DNA from: Gadus chalcogrammus
Taxonomy: Eukaryota > Chordata > Actinopteri > Gadiformes > Gadidae
Direction of reading: 5' to 3'
Assembly (NCBI RefSeq): GCF_026213295.1
Contig: NC_079427.1
Coordinates: 34,628,846-34,692,845, forward strand
DNA: 64,000 bases
Part shown: piece after piece, positions 21,273 to 33,752 of the stretch
Numbering within the stretch: the first letter of the stretch is position 1
Layout: the number at the start of each line of letters is the position of its first letter
Translations under genes and position numbers: made by a program
The notes under the pieces: generated by a model
What the model was told of the DNA's origin: nothing
Database searches by the model: none
What the model saw: the letters and a program-made list of their open reading frames with translations, nothing else

Positions 21273-22906
21273 TAATTAATGAAGACGTGTTTTAACTCCT
21301 CTCTCTTCACATGAGTACATTTCAAACTTATTATCAATGTTTAATGATACTGTCAGACCTCCCATATATCTTGTAAATTATTTTGTTGATATTGTTCCGA
21401 ATACCCCTATGTATTTGTGACATTTGTTCTGTCAGGCAGACTGCATTGCCCCCTTACCTCTAGGTGGGGTCCTTTTCCCATTTACTCATCCCACCGGCTG
21501 TCGGTATTGCCGATTTCCGAGGCGGTCGTCATGTAGCCCTCTGGCCGATTGCGTCCATCCGGCAGAATAAGCCTACCGAGTCCGATTATGCTTGACACCC
21601 ACATTGCTGCTCGCAGCTATATTTGGGTGTCAAGCAACTATGTTGCGAGACAACCTATTGTTATTGTACGAATTCCTATTATTATTATTATCCTTCAATG
21701 GGAGTCAATGGCAGCCCATAGAACCGCTTGGCGAAAAGTTGTGAAATATGGCACACTGGTTCAGGACAGCCCATTAGCCCATTAGGCCAATCTCAGGTCG
21801 CTAGCCTACAGCTCTAGCGCCACCAACAGGTCAAAGTTGGACATGCATTCATGTTCATAACTTTCGACCCATTTGACCATATTCACAAATCAGGTATCAT
21901 TGGATTCCTTGAACCAAGCCCACTTCAACACACCCTATGACGTCATTGCGCCATGACGTATATTTCCGCCATCTTGGTTTATGTCAAAAACCTTCAAAAT
22001 GCTACTCCTATCACAAATCTTGTCCAATCATCTCGAAACTTGGCACACATGATCTTCTGGCCATGTTTGATGAAAAACATTGAATAGATTTGTCAAATTC
22101 AAAACCGTTTGCCCGCTAAAGCCAATCAAATTTGGCGGCAAAGCCGCCAAACCGGATGTAAGCCAATATCTCAACAGCCCTTTGACATATCATAACCAAC
22201 CTTGGTATATAGACCCAAGCCCCCATAAAGCTGACACTGAATGAATTTGGTGACCTTTGACCTCTAGGGGGCGCTGTTATTAATGTCGATGTGTTTTGAC
22301 TCCTCCCTCTTCACATGAGTACATTTAAAAATTATTTTCAATGTCTGGTGATACTATCAGACCTCCCCGTATAGCGAGTATATTATTTTTTGCAGAAATA
22401 TCCGCGGCAGCAAATGATATTCGACCGCGAAGCCGCCAAACCGGAAACACGCCAATATCTCAGCAGCCCTTTGACATATCATAACCAAACTTGATACATA
22501 GACCCATAACATCATCAGGGGGACACTCAATGAATTTGGTGACCATTGACCTATAGGGGGCGCTATAATTAATGAAGACGTGTTTTAACTTCTCTCTCTT
22601 CACATGAGTACATTTCAAACTTATTTTTAATGTCTGAGGATACTGCCAGACCTCCTTATGTAGCTTATGAATTATTTCTCATTGCATCAGAACTTGGCCG
22701 CCATGTTGCAAGTTGTCAAAATCAGTTGAAAATTTCCACAGGCCACAAATTATGTCTGTGTTGTCTCTCCTGGCACTCATTTAATATTCTTACATTGATT
22801 TCTTAAATATGTATATGTAAAAACGGATGTGAATAATTACTTTACAGTTAAAATAAGCCAATGTATAAATTCATATTATTTTGCCGTTTTAGGTTTGTTA
22901 TTATTT

Positions 22907-22945
22907 CACTTCCGGTTTAGTCACTTCCTGTGACGTCATTTCCTG
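22907..22945 (+). promoter_or_regulatory. ETS/CRE promoter-like cluster in the LTR-like insert
   Basis: CACTTCCGG (22907-22915), CACTTCCTG (22922-22930), the full CRE palindrome TGACGTCA (22931-22938) and TTTCCTG (22939-22945) are packed into 39 bp. This is the layout of many vertebrate TATA-less promoters. Binding is inferred from motif match only. Confidence 0.5.
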
Positions 22946-23041
22946 TTAAAAATCGTACCTCTGTAGAAGGAATGGCAGACATGTGCATCTTCTGATTGTA
23001 ATCCGCTAGCATCCACATGAAAGCATCTAAGAGGCAATGCC

Positions 23042-23287
23042 GTAAGTTTGTTTAATCAATGCAAGACATGTTTAAGATAATATATTAGAGTGGATTTAGT
23101 TAAAAATAATGTTTGATGTGTTGTTAAAAACGTTTTGGTTAGCAATTGTGTACAAACTAAAATCAATGCAATTGGCATCAGAATGTCTTCATGCAGTGTT
23201 AGACAGTTTATATTATATTTACAACTATGTACAACATGCTGTTTAGTCAAATGTACATTCAGTATTTTTGTATTCTTTTATTTGCAG
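23042..23287 (+). other. Candidate intron in the LTR-like insert
   Basis: A strong donor match C|GTAAGTTTG starts at 23042, and a pyrimidine-rich stretch ending TTATTTGCAG closes at 23287, giving a 246-bp candidate intron downstream of the ETS/CRE cluster. The downstream stretch has a 47-codon open frame (23304-23447) that runs out of the insert into family B and matches nothing I recognise, so I do not call a gene. Confidence 0.35.
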
Positions 23288-23942
23288 TTTTCACCGTCTG
23301 TTCATGAGGAATTGTGACAGTAAATGGTCAACCTTACTACGACTCTGTCTTCATTGGCTACGGTTTAACTCGGTGTTAAGTCAGGGTTACAACACACTGC
23401 ACGAGAACACTACAATGTCCAATCTTCATAGAACTTGGCATATATGATCTTCCGACCAAGCTGAACAAATGTATCAAACCGCTTTCTCAAATTCATAACC
23501 GTTTGGCCGTGACAGCCAATCAAACTTGACGACGCTGATTAATGGGTAGACACTGCACTTGTGTGGCGACAAGCGGTACTTAATGTATACTACAACAATG
23601 ACTATATTTACCATTACGCCGATTTACAATATAAACTTCAATTCCCGATGGATTAGATGCTTCACGAACCACCTCCAGAACGGGTGCTTGTTTACATTGT
23701 GTCTCTTTTAGGAATATTGTTCCGAATACCCTATGTATTTGTGACATTTGTTCTGGCAGGCAGACTGTATTGCGCCCTTACCTCTAGGTGGGGTCCTTTT
23801 CCCATTTCCTCATCCACGGCTGTCGGTATTGCGATTCGAGACGGTTCTCATGTAGCCCCCTTGCCGATTACGCTCCCATCGGCAGAATTAGCCTACGAGT
23901 CCCATTTAGATGACACCCACATTGCTGCTCGCAGCTATATTT

Positions 23943-25612
23943 GGGTTGTCAAGAAATATGTTGCGAGGACAACCTATTGTTATTGTACGAATATTCTTAT
24001 TTTATTATTATTATGCTGCCATTGGAGTTCAATGGCAGCCATAGAAAGCTGGCGAAAAAGTTGTGAATTTGGCACACTGTCAGGACTGCCCATTAGCCCA
24101 TTAAGCCAAGCTAAGGTCGCTAGCCTTCATACAGCTCTAGGCCACCAACGGTCAAAGTTGGGCATGCATTCATGTTCATAACTTTTGACCTATTCGACAA
24201 TTTTCACAAACCAGGTATCATTGGATTCCTTGAACCAAGCCCAGTTCAACAAAACCCTATGACGTCATTGCGCCATGACGTATATGTCCGCCATCTTGGT
24301 TTATGTCCAAAACCTTCAAAATGCTACTCCTATCACAAATCTTGTCCAATCATCTCGAAACTTGGCACACATGATCTTTGGCCATCCTTGATGAAAAACA
24401 TCGAATAGATTTGTCAAATTCAAAACCGTTTGTCCGCTAAAGCCAATCAAATTTAACCGGCCAAGTTGCCAAACCGGAAGTGAGCCCATATCTCAGAAGC
24501 CCTTTGACCTATCATAACCAACCTTGGTAACGAGACCCATGACCGCATCACGGTGACACTGAATGAATTTGGTGACCCTTGACCTCTAGGTGGCGCTGTT
24601 ATTAATGTCGATGTGTTTTGACTCCTCTCTCTTCACATGAGTACATTTAAAACTTATTTTCAATGTCTGGTGATACCATCAGACCTCCCCATATAGCTCA
24701 TATATTACGTCTTGCAGAAATATCCGCGACAGCCAATGATATTCGAGCGCGAAGCCGGAAAACCGGAAACACGCCAATATCTCTGCAGCCCTTTGACATA
24801 TCATAACCAAACTTGATACATTGACCCATAACATAATCATGGGGACAATCAAAGAATTTGGTGACCATTGACCGCTAGGGGGCGCTATAATTAATGAAGA
24901 CGTGTTTTAACTCCTCTCTCTTCACATGAGTACATTTCAAACTTATTTTCAATGTCTGATGATACTGTCAGACCTACTCATATAGCTTATGAATTATTTC
25001 TCATTGCAACATCAGAACTTGGCGCCATGTTGAAAGTTGTCAAAATCAGTTGTAAATTCCCACAGGCCACAAATTATGTCCAATCTTCATGAAACTCTGC
25101 ATATATGATCTTCAGACCAAGCTGAACTAATGTGTTAAACAGCTTTCTCAAATTCAAAACTGTTTGGCCGTGACAGGCAATCAAACTTGACGGCGCTCAT
25201 TAATGGGTAGACACTGCACTCGTGTGGCGATAAGCGGTACTTAATGTATAATGCAACAATGACTATATTTACCATTCCGCCCACTTAAAATATAAACTGC
25301 AATTCCCACTGGATCAGATGCTTCACGAACCACCTCCGGAAGGGATGCTTGTTTACATGGTGTCTCTTTTAGGGATATTGTTCCGAATACCCCTATGTAT
25401 TTGTGACATTTGTTCTGTCAGGCAGACTGCATTGCGCCCTTACCTCTAGGTGGGGTCCTTTTTTCCCATTTACTCATCCCACCGGCTGTCGGTATTGCCG
25501 ATTTCCGAGGCGGTCGTCATGTAGCCCCCTGGCCAAATGCGTCCATCCGGCAGAATTAGCCTACCGAGTCCGATTATGCTTGACACCCACATTGCTGCTC
25601 GCAGCTATATTT
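23943..25612 (+). mobile_element. Family B unit 3, long form
   Basis: The 5' module is damaged (GGGTTGTCAAGAAATATG) and the first 250 bp carry many indels, including in the palindrome. The rest is a good long-form body with the extra segment from CATTGCAACATCAGAACTTGG to TGTCTCTTTTAGGG. It holds the empty LTR target at 25076-25080. Confidence 0.85.
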
Positions 25613-27228
25613 ATTATTATTATTATCCTTCAATGGGAGTCAATGGCAGCCCATAGAACCGCTTGGCGAAAAGTTGTGAAATTTGGCACACTGGTTCAAG
25701 ACAGCCCCATTAGCCCATTAACCCAATCTCAGCTCGCTAGCCCAAAAGCTCTAGCGCCACCAACAGGTCAAAGTTGGACATGCATTCATGTTCATAACTT
25801 TTGACCCATTCGACCAATATTCACAAACCAGGTATCAATGGATTCCTTGAAACAAGCCCAGTTCAACACACCCTATGACCTCATTGCGCCATGACGTATA
25901 TTTCCGCCATCTTGGTTTATGTCAAAAACCATCAAAATGCTACTTCTATCACAAATCTTGTCCAATCATCTCGGAACTTGGCGCACATGATCTTCTGGCC
26001 ATCTTTGATAAAAAACATTGAATAGATTTGTCATATTCAAAACCGTTTGCCCGCTAAAGCCAGTCAAATTTGGCGGCAAAGCCGCCAAACAGGAAGTGAG
26101 CCAATTTCTCAGCATCCCTTTGACATATCATAACCAGGCTTGGTATATAGACCAATGGCCTCATAAAGGTGACACTGATTGAATTTGGTGACCTTTGACC
26201 TCTAGGGGGCGCTGTTATTAATGTCGATGTGTTTTGACTCCTTTCACTTCACATGAGTATATTTAAAACTTATTTTCAATGTCTGGTGATACTATTAGAC
26301 CTATCAGTATAGCTAGTGTATTATTTCTTGCAGAAATATCCGCGACAGCCAATGATATTCGACCGCGAAGCCGCCAAACCGGAAACACGCCAATATATCA
26401 GCAGCCATTTGACATATCATAACCAAACTTGATACATAGACCCATGGCCTCATTAAGGTGACACTCAATGAATTTGGTGACCATTGACCTATAGGGGGCG
26501 CTGTTATTAATGACGATGTGTTTTAACTCCTCTCTCTTCACATGAGTACATTTCAAACTTATTTTTAACGTCTGAGGATACTGCCAGACCTCCTTATATA
26601 GCTTATGAATCATTTCTCATTGCAACATCAGAACTTGGCCGCCATGTTGAAAGTTGTCAAAATCAGTTGAAAATTTCCTAAGGCCACAAATTATGTCCAA
26701 TCTTCATGGAACTTGGCATATATGTTCTTCAGACCAAGCTGAACAAAGGTATCAAACAGCTTTCTCAAATTCAAAACCGTTTGGCCGTGACAGCCAATCA
26801 AACTTGACGGCGCTCATTAATGGGTAGACACTGCACTCGTGTGGCGACATGCGGTACTTAATGCATAATGCAACAATGACTCTATTAACCATTCCGCCCG
26901 CTTACGATATAAACTGCAATACCCACTGGATTAGATGCTTCACGAACCACCTCCAGAACGGATACTTGTTTACATTGTGTCTCTTTTAGAGATATTGTTC
27001 CGAATACCCCTATGTATTTGTGACATTTGTTCTGTCAGGCAGGCTGTATTGCGCCCATACCTCTAGGTGGGGTCATTTTCCCACATAATGCTCATCCCAC
27101 CGGCTGTCGGTATTGCCGATTTCCGAGACGGTCGTCATGTAGCCCCCTGGCCAATTGCGTCCATCAGGCAGAATTAGCCTACCGAGTCCGATTATGCTGA
27201 CACCCACATTGCTGCTCGCAGCTATATT
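25613..27228 (+). mobile_element. Family B unit 4, long form, no 5' module
   Basis: Starts directly in (TTA)n after CGCAGCTATATT. The palindrome is altered (CCTTCAATGGGAGTCAATGG). Long-form segment present, 3' end complete. Confidence 0.87.
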
Positions 27229-28470
27229 TATTATTATTATCCTTCAATGGGAGTCAATGGCAGCCCATAGAACCGCTTGGCGAAAAGTTGTGAAATTTGG
27301 CACACTGGTTCAGGACAGCCTTATTAGCCCCTTAACCAAATCTCAGGTCGCTAGCCCAACAGCTCTAGCGCCACCAACAGGTCAAAGTTGGACATGCATT
27401 CATGTTCATAACTTTCGACTTATTCGACCAATATTCACAAACCAGGTATCATTGGATTCCTTGAACCAAGCCCAGTTCAACAAACCCTATGACGTCATTG
27501 CGCCATGACGTATAAATCCGCCATCTTGGTTTATGTCAAAAACCTTCAAAATGCTACTTCTATCACAAATCTTTTCCAATCATCTCGAAACCTGGCACAC
27601 ATGATCTGCTGGCCATCCTTGATGAAAAACATCGAATAGATTTGTCAAATTCAAAACCGTTTGCCCGCTAAAGCCAATCAAATTTTGCAGCGCAGTGGCC
27701 AAACCGGAAGTAAGCCCATATCTCAGCAGTTCTTTGACATATCATAACCAACCTTGGTACATAGACCCATGACCCCATAAAGGTTACACTGGATGAATTT
27801 GGTGACCTTTGACCTCTAGGTGGCGCTGTTATTAATGTCGATGTGTTTTGACTCCTCTCTCTTCACATGAGTACATTTAAAACTTATTTTCAATGTCTGG
27901 TGATACTATTAGACCTCTCCGTATAGCTAGTATATTATTTCTTGCAGAAATATCCGCGACAGCCAATGATATTCGACCGCGAAGCCGCCAAACCGGAAAC
28001 ACGCCAATATCTCTGCAGCCCTTTGACATATCATAACCAAACTTGATATATAGACCCCTAACATCATCATGGGGACACTCAATGAATTTGGTGACCATTG
28101 ACCCGTAGGGGGCGCTATAATTAATGAAGACGTGTTTTAACTCCTCTCTCTTCACATGAGTACATTTCAAACTTACTTTCAATGTTTAATGATACTGTCA
28201 GACCTCCCCATATATCTTGTAAATTATTTTGTTGATATTGTTCCGAATACCCCTATGTATTTGTGACATTTGTTCTGTCAGGCAGACTGCATTGCGCCCT
28301 TACCTCTAGGTGGGGTCCTTTTCCCATTTACTCATCCCACCGGCTGTCGGTATTGCCGATTTCCGAGGCGGTCGTCATGTAGCCCCCTGGCCGATTGCGT
28401 CCATCCGGCAGAATAAGCCTACCGAGTCCGATTATGCTTGACACCCACATTGCTGCTCGCAGCTATATTT
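27229..28470 (+). mobile_element. Family B unit 5, short form, no 5' module
   Basis: Starts in (TTA)n. Lacks about 350 bp of long-form sequence: TAAATTATTTTGTT joins GATATTGTTCCG. Both internal 288-bp copies and a complete 3' end are present. Confidence 0.87.
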
Positions 28471-29774
28471 GGGTGTCAAGCAACTATGTTGCGAGACAAC
28501 CTATTGTTATTGTACGAATTCTTATTATTATTATTATTATTATGCTGCCATTGGAGTCAATGGCAGCCCATAGAACCGCTTGGCGAAAAGTTGTGAAATT
28601 TGGCACACTTGTTCAGGACAGCCCCATTAGCCCATTAAGCCAATCTCAGGTCGCTAGCCCAACAGCTCTAGCGCCACCAACAGGTCAAAGTTGGACATGC
28701 ATTCATGTTCATAACTTTCGACCCATTCGACCAATATTCACAAACCAGGTATCATTTGATTCCTTGAACCAAGCCCAGTTCAACAAACCCTATGACGTCA
28801 TTGCGCCATGACGTATATTTTCCGCCATCTTGGTTTATGTCAAAAACCATCAAAATGCTACTTCTATCACAAATCTTGTCCAATCATCTCGAAACTTGGC
28901 ACACATGATCTTCTGGCTATGCTTGATGAAAAACATCGAATAGATTTGTCAAATTCAAAACTCTTTGCCCGCTTAAGCCAATCAAATTTGGCGGCGAAGC
29001 CGCTAAACAGGAAGTGAGCTGATTTCTCAGCATCCCTTAGAAATATCATAACCAGACTTGGTATACAGACCCATGGCCTCATAAAGGTGACACTGATTGA
29101 ATGTGGTGACCTTTGACCTCTAGGTGGCGCTGTAATTAATGTCGAAGTGTTTTGACTCCTCTCTCTTCACATGAGTACATTTCAAACTTATTTTCAATGT
29201 CTGGTGATACTAACAGACCTCCCCGTGTGGCTAGCATATTATTTATTGCAGAAATATCCGTGACAGCCAATGATATTCGACCGCGAAGCCACCAAACCGG
29301 AAACACGCCAATATTTCAGCATCCCTTTGACATATCATGACCAAACTTGTTACATAGACCCATAACATCATCATGGGAACACTCAATGAATTTGGTGACC
29401 ATTGACCTCTAGGGGGCGCTATAATTAATGAAGACGTGTTTTAACTCCTCTCTCTTCACATGAGTACATTTCAAACTTACTTTCAATGTTTAATGATACT
29501 GTCAGACCTCCCCATATATCTTGTAAATTATTTTGTTGATATTGTTCCGAATACCCCTATGTATTTGTGACATTTGTTCTGTCAGGCAGACTGCATTGCG
29601 CCCTTACCTCTAGGTGGGGTCCTTTTCCCATTTACTCATCCCACCGGCTGTCGGTATTGCCGATTTCCGAGGCGGTCGTCATGTAGCCCCCTGGCCGATT
29701 GCGTCCATCCGGCAGAATAAGCCTACCGAGTCCGATTATGCTTGACACCCACATTGCTGCTCGCAGCTATATTT
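28471..29774 (+). mobile_element. Family B unit 6, short form
   Basis: One 5' module, (TTA)n and an intact GCTGCCATTG/CAATGGCAGC palindrome. Short-form deletion present, complete 3' end. Confidence 0.88.
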
Positions 29775-29881
29775 GGGTGTCAAGCAACTATGTTGCGAGA
29801 CAACCTATTGTTATTGTACGAATTCTTATTGGGTGTCAAGCAACTATGTTGCGAGACAACCTATTGTTATTGTACGAATTC

Positions 29882-29912
<31 letters not shown>

Positions 29913-31142
29913 GCTGCCATTGGAGTCAATGGCAGCCCATAGAACCGCTTGGCGAAAAGTTGTGAAATTTGGCACACTTGTTCAGGACTGCCCCATTAGC
30001 CCATTAAGCCAATCTAAGGTCGCTAGCCCAACAGCTCTAGCGCCACCAACAGGTCAAAGTTGGGCATGCATTCATGTTCATAACTTTTGACCTATTCGAC
30101 CAATTTTCACAAACCAGGTATCATTGGATTCCTTGAACCAAGCCCAGTTCAACACATCCTATGACGTCATTGCGCCATGACGTATATGTCCGCCATCTTG
30201 GTTTATGTCAAAAACCTTCAAAATGCTACTCCTATCACAAATCTTGTCCAATCATCTCGAAACTTGGCACACATGATCTTCTGGCCATCCTTGATGAAAA
30301 ACATCGAATAGATTTGTCAAATTCAAAACCGTTTGCCCGCTAAAGCCAATCAAATTTGGCGGCGAAGCCGCCAAACAGGAAGTGAGCCGATTTCTCAGCA
30401 TCCCTTTGACATATCATAACCAGACTTGGTATATAGACCCATGGCCTCATAAAGGTGACACTGATTTAATTTGGTGACCTTTGACCTGTAGGGGGCGCTG
30501 TTATTAATGTCCATGTGTTTTGACCTCTTTCTCTTCACATGAGTACATTTACAACTTATTTTCAATGTCTGGTGATACTATCAGACCTCCCCGTATAGCT
30601 AGTATATTATAACTTGCACAAATATCCGCGACAGCCAATGATATTCAACCGCGAAGCCGCCAAACTGGAAAAACGCCAATATCTCAGTATCCCTTGGACA
30701 AATCATAACCAAACTTGATACATAGACCCATAACATCATTATGGGGACACTCAATGAATTTGGTGACCATTGACCTCTAGGGGGCGCTATAATTAATGAA
30801 GACGTGTTTTAACTCCTCTCTCTTCACATGAGTACATTTCAAACTTATTATCAATGTTTAATGATACTGTCAGACCTCCCCATATATCTTGTAAATTATT
30901 TTGTTGATATTGTTCCGAATACCCCTATGTATTTGTGACATTTGTTCTGTCAGGCAGACTGCATTGCCCCCTTACCTCTAGGTGGGGTCCTTTTCCCATT
31001 TACTCATCCCACCGGCTGTCGGTATTGCCGATTTCCGAGGCGGTCGTCATGTAGCCCCCTGGCCGATTGCGTCCATCCGGCAGAATAAGCCTACCGAGTC
31101 CGATTATGCTTGACACCCACATTGCTGCTCGCAGCTATATTT
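29775..31142 (+). mobile_element. Family B unit 7, short form, two 5' modules
   Basis: Two modules in tandem precede a long (TTA)n tract (about 29882-29911). YY1-type CCGCCATCTTGG is at 30190-30201. Shares the double module and the rare AACACATCCTATG with unit 1, so the two descend from one copy. Confidence 0.88.
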
Positions 31143-31193
31143 GGGTGTCAAGCAACTATGTTGCGAGACAACCTATTGTTATTGTACGAATTC

Positions 31194-31224
<31 letters not shown>

Positions 31225-32455
31225 GCTGCCATTGGAGTCAATGGCAGCCCATAGAACCGCTTGGCGAAAAGTTGTGAAATTTGGCACACTTGTTCAGGAC
31301 TGCCCCATTAGCCCATTAAGCCAATCTAAGGTCGCTAGCCCAACAGCTCTAGCGCCACCAACAGGTCAAAGTTGGGCATGCATTCATGTTCATAACTTTT
31401 GACCTATTCGACCAATTTTCACAAACCAGGTATCATTGGATTCCTTGAACCAAGCCCAGTTCAACAAACCCTATGACGTCATTGCGCCATGACGTATATG
31501 TCCGCCATCTTGGTTTATGTCAAAAACCTTCAAAATGCTACTCCTATCACAAATCTTGTCCAATCATCTCGAAACTTGGCACACATGATCTTCTGGCCAT
31601 CCTTGATGAAAAACATCGAATAGATTTGTCAAATTCAAAACCGTTTGCCCGCTAAAGCCAATCAAATTTGGCGGCGAAGCCGCCAAACAGGAAGTGAGCC
31701 GATTTCTCAGCATCCCTTTGACATATCATAACCAGACTTGGTATATAGACCCATGGCCTCATAAAGGTGACACTGATTTAATTTGGTGACCTTTGACCTG
31801 TAGGGGGCGCTGTTATTAATGTCCATGTGTTTTGACCTCTTTCTCTTCACATGAGTACATTTACAACTTATTTTCAATGTCTGGTGATACTATCAGACCT
31901 CCCCGTATAGCTAGTATATTATAACTTGCACAAATATCCGCGACAGCCAATGATATTCAACCGCGAAGCCGCCAAACTGGAAAAAACGCCAATATCTCAG
32001 TATCCCTTGGACAAATCATAACCAAACTTGATACATAGACCCATAACATCATTATGGGGACACTCAATGAATTTGGTGACCATTGACCTCTAGGGGGCGC
32101 TATAATTAATGAAGACGTGTTTTAACTCCTCTCTCTTCACATGAGTACATTTCAAACTTATTATCAATGTTTAATGATACTGTCAGACCTCCCCATATAT
32201 CTTGTAAATTATTTTGTTGATATTGTTCCGAATACCCCTATGTATTTGTGACATTTGTTCTGTCAGGCAGACTGCATTGCCCCCTTACCTCTAGGTGGGG
32301 TCCTTTTCCCATTTACTCATCCCACCGGCTGTCGGTATTGCCGATTTCCGAGGCGGTCGTCATGTAGCCCCCTGGCCGATTGCGTCCATCCGGCAGAATA
32401 AGCCTACCGAGTCCGATTATGCTTGACACCCACATTGCTGCTCGCAGCTATATTT
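31143..32455 (+). mobile_element. Family B unit 8, short form
   Basis: Nearly identical to unit 7 but with one 5' module and AACAAACCCTATG. Complete 3' end. Confidence 0.88.
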
Positions 32456-33752
32456 GGGTGTCAAGCAACTATGTTGCGAGACAACCTATTGTTTTTGTAT
32501 GAATTCCTATTATTATTATTATCCTTCAGTGGGAGTCAATGGCAGCCCATAGAACCGCTTGGCGAAAAGTTGTGAAATTTGGCACACCTGTTCAGGACAG
32601 CCCCATTAGCCCATTAGGCCAATCTCAGGTTGCTAGCCCAACAGCTCTAGCGCCACCAACAGGTCAAAGTTGGACATGCATTCATGTTCATAACTTTCGA
32701 CCCATTTGACCAATATTCACAAACTAGGTATCATTGGATTCCTTGAACCAAGCCCAGTTCAACAAACCCTATGACGTCATTGCGCCATGACGTATATTTC
32801 TGCCATCTTGGTTTATGTCGAAAACCTTCAAAATGCTACTACTATCACAAATCTTGTCCAATCATCTCGAAACTTGGCACACATGATCTTCTGGCCATCC
32901 TTGATGAAAAACATCAAATAGATTTGTCAAATTCAAAACCGTTTGCCCGCTAAAGCCAATCAAATTTGGCGGCAAACTCGCCAAACAGGAAGTGAGCCGA
33001 TTTCTCAGCATCCCTTTGACATATCATAACCAGACTTGGTATATAGACCCATGGCCTCATAAAGGTGACACTGATTTAATTTGGTGACCTTCGACATCTA
33101 GGGGGCGCTGTTATTAATGTCGATGTGTTTTGACTTCTTTCTCTTCACATGAGTACATTTCCAACTTATTTTCAATGTCTGGTGATACTATCAGACCTCC
33201 CCGTATAGCTAGTATATTATAACTTGCACAAATATCCGCGACAGCCAATGATATTCAACCGCGAAGCCGCCAAACTGGAAAAACGCCAATATCTCAGCAT
33301 CCCTTGGACAAATCATAACCAAACTTGATAGATAGACCCATAACATCATTATGGGGACACTCTATGAATTTGGTGACCATTGACCTCTAGGGGGCGCTAT
33401 AATTAATGAAGACGTGTTTTAACTCCTCTCTCTTCACATGAGTACATTTCAAACTTATTTTCAATGTTTAATGATACTGTCAGACCTCCCCATATATCTT
33501 GTAAATTATTTTGTTGATATTGTTCCGAATACCCCTATGTATTTGTGACATTTGTTCTGTCAGGCAGACTGCATTGCGCCCTTACCTCTAGGTGGGGTCC
33601 TTTTCCCATTTACTCATCCCACCGGCTGTCGGTATTGCCGATTTCCGAGGCGGTCGTCATGTAGCCCCCTGGCCGATTGCGTCCATCCGGCAGAATAAGC
33701 CTACCGAGTCCGATTATGCTTGACACCCACATTGCTGCTCGCAGCTATATTT
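32456..33752 (+). mobile_element. Family B unit 9, short form
   Basis: The 5' module ends GTTTTTGTATGAATTCC, closer to the family A wording (GTTTTTGTAAGGATT). Palindrome altered (CCTTCAGTGGGAGTC). Short-form body. Confidence 0.87.

Larger units (their letters stand above)
20276..21624 (+). mobile_element. Family B unit 1, short form, two 5' modules
   Basis: 5' modules at 20276 and 20332, each GGGTGTCAAGCA with hairpin TGTC-aa-GCAAC-tat-GTTGC-ga-GACA. Then a (TTA)n tract and the palindrome GCTGCCATTG (20402-20411) / CAATGGCAGC (20416-20425). CRE TGACGTCA is at 20649-20656, YY1-type CCGCCATCTTGG at 20677-20688, DR1 at 20959-20971 and a CTCF-like site at 21254-21272. The 3' inverted repeat TGCTTGACACCC and hairpin GCTGCTCGCAGC end the unit. 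Closest relative is unit 7. Confidence 0.88.
22757..23414. mobile_element. Probable solo LTR inside family B unit 2
   Basis: The insert begins TGTGTTGTCTC and ends GAACACTACA, with short imperfect inverted ends of TG...CA type. It is flanked by the 5-bp repeat ATGTC (22752-22756 and 23415-23419). Sister B units carry the empty site with one ATGTC (for example 25076-25080). A 5-bp duplication with TG...CA ends is typical of LTR retroelements, including endogenous retroviruses. No gag, pol or env is present and I see no AATAAA signal. An alternative is a captured host promoter and first exons. Confidence 0.6.
21625..23942 (+). mobile_element. Family B unit 2, long form, interrupted by an LTR-like insertion
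   Basis: One 5' module at 21625. The unit is 2.3 kb only because 658 bp plus a 5-bp duplication sit at 22757-23419; without them it has normal long-form length. The final inverted repeat is damaged (TAGATGACACCC). Confidence 0.86.

Noticed and set aside
22757..23414. Cut-and-paste DNA transposon
   Set aside because: The inverted ends are short and imperfect, there is no transposase, and a 5-bp duplication with TG...CA ends favours an LTR.
23657..24181. Longest open frame in the window (174 codons, +)
   Set aside because: It runs through the 3' end of family B unit 2, the terminal hairpin and the 5' module of unit 3 in an indel-rich patch. No known domain; a chance frame across an element junction.
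28395..28811. Family B plus-strand frames with runs of isoleucine, leucine or tyrosine
   Set aside because: The runs are the translated (TTA)n microsatellite. The frames cross unit junctions and shift with microsatellite length.
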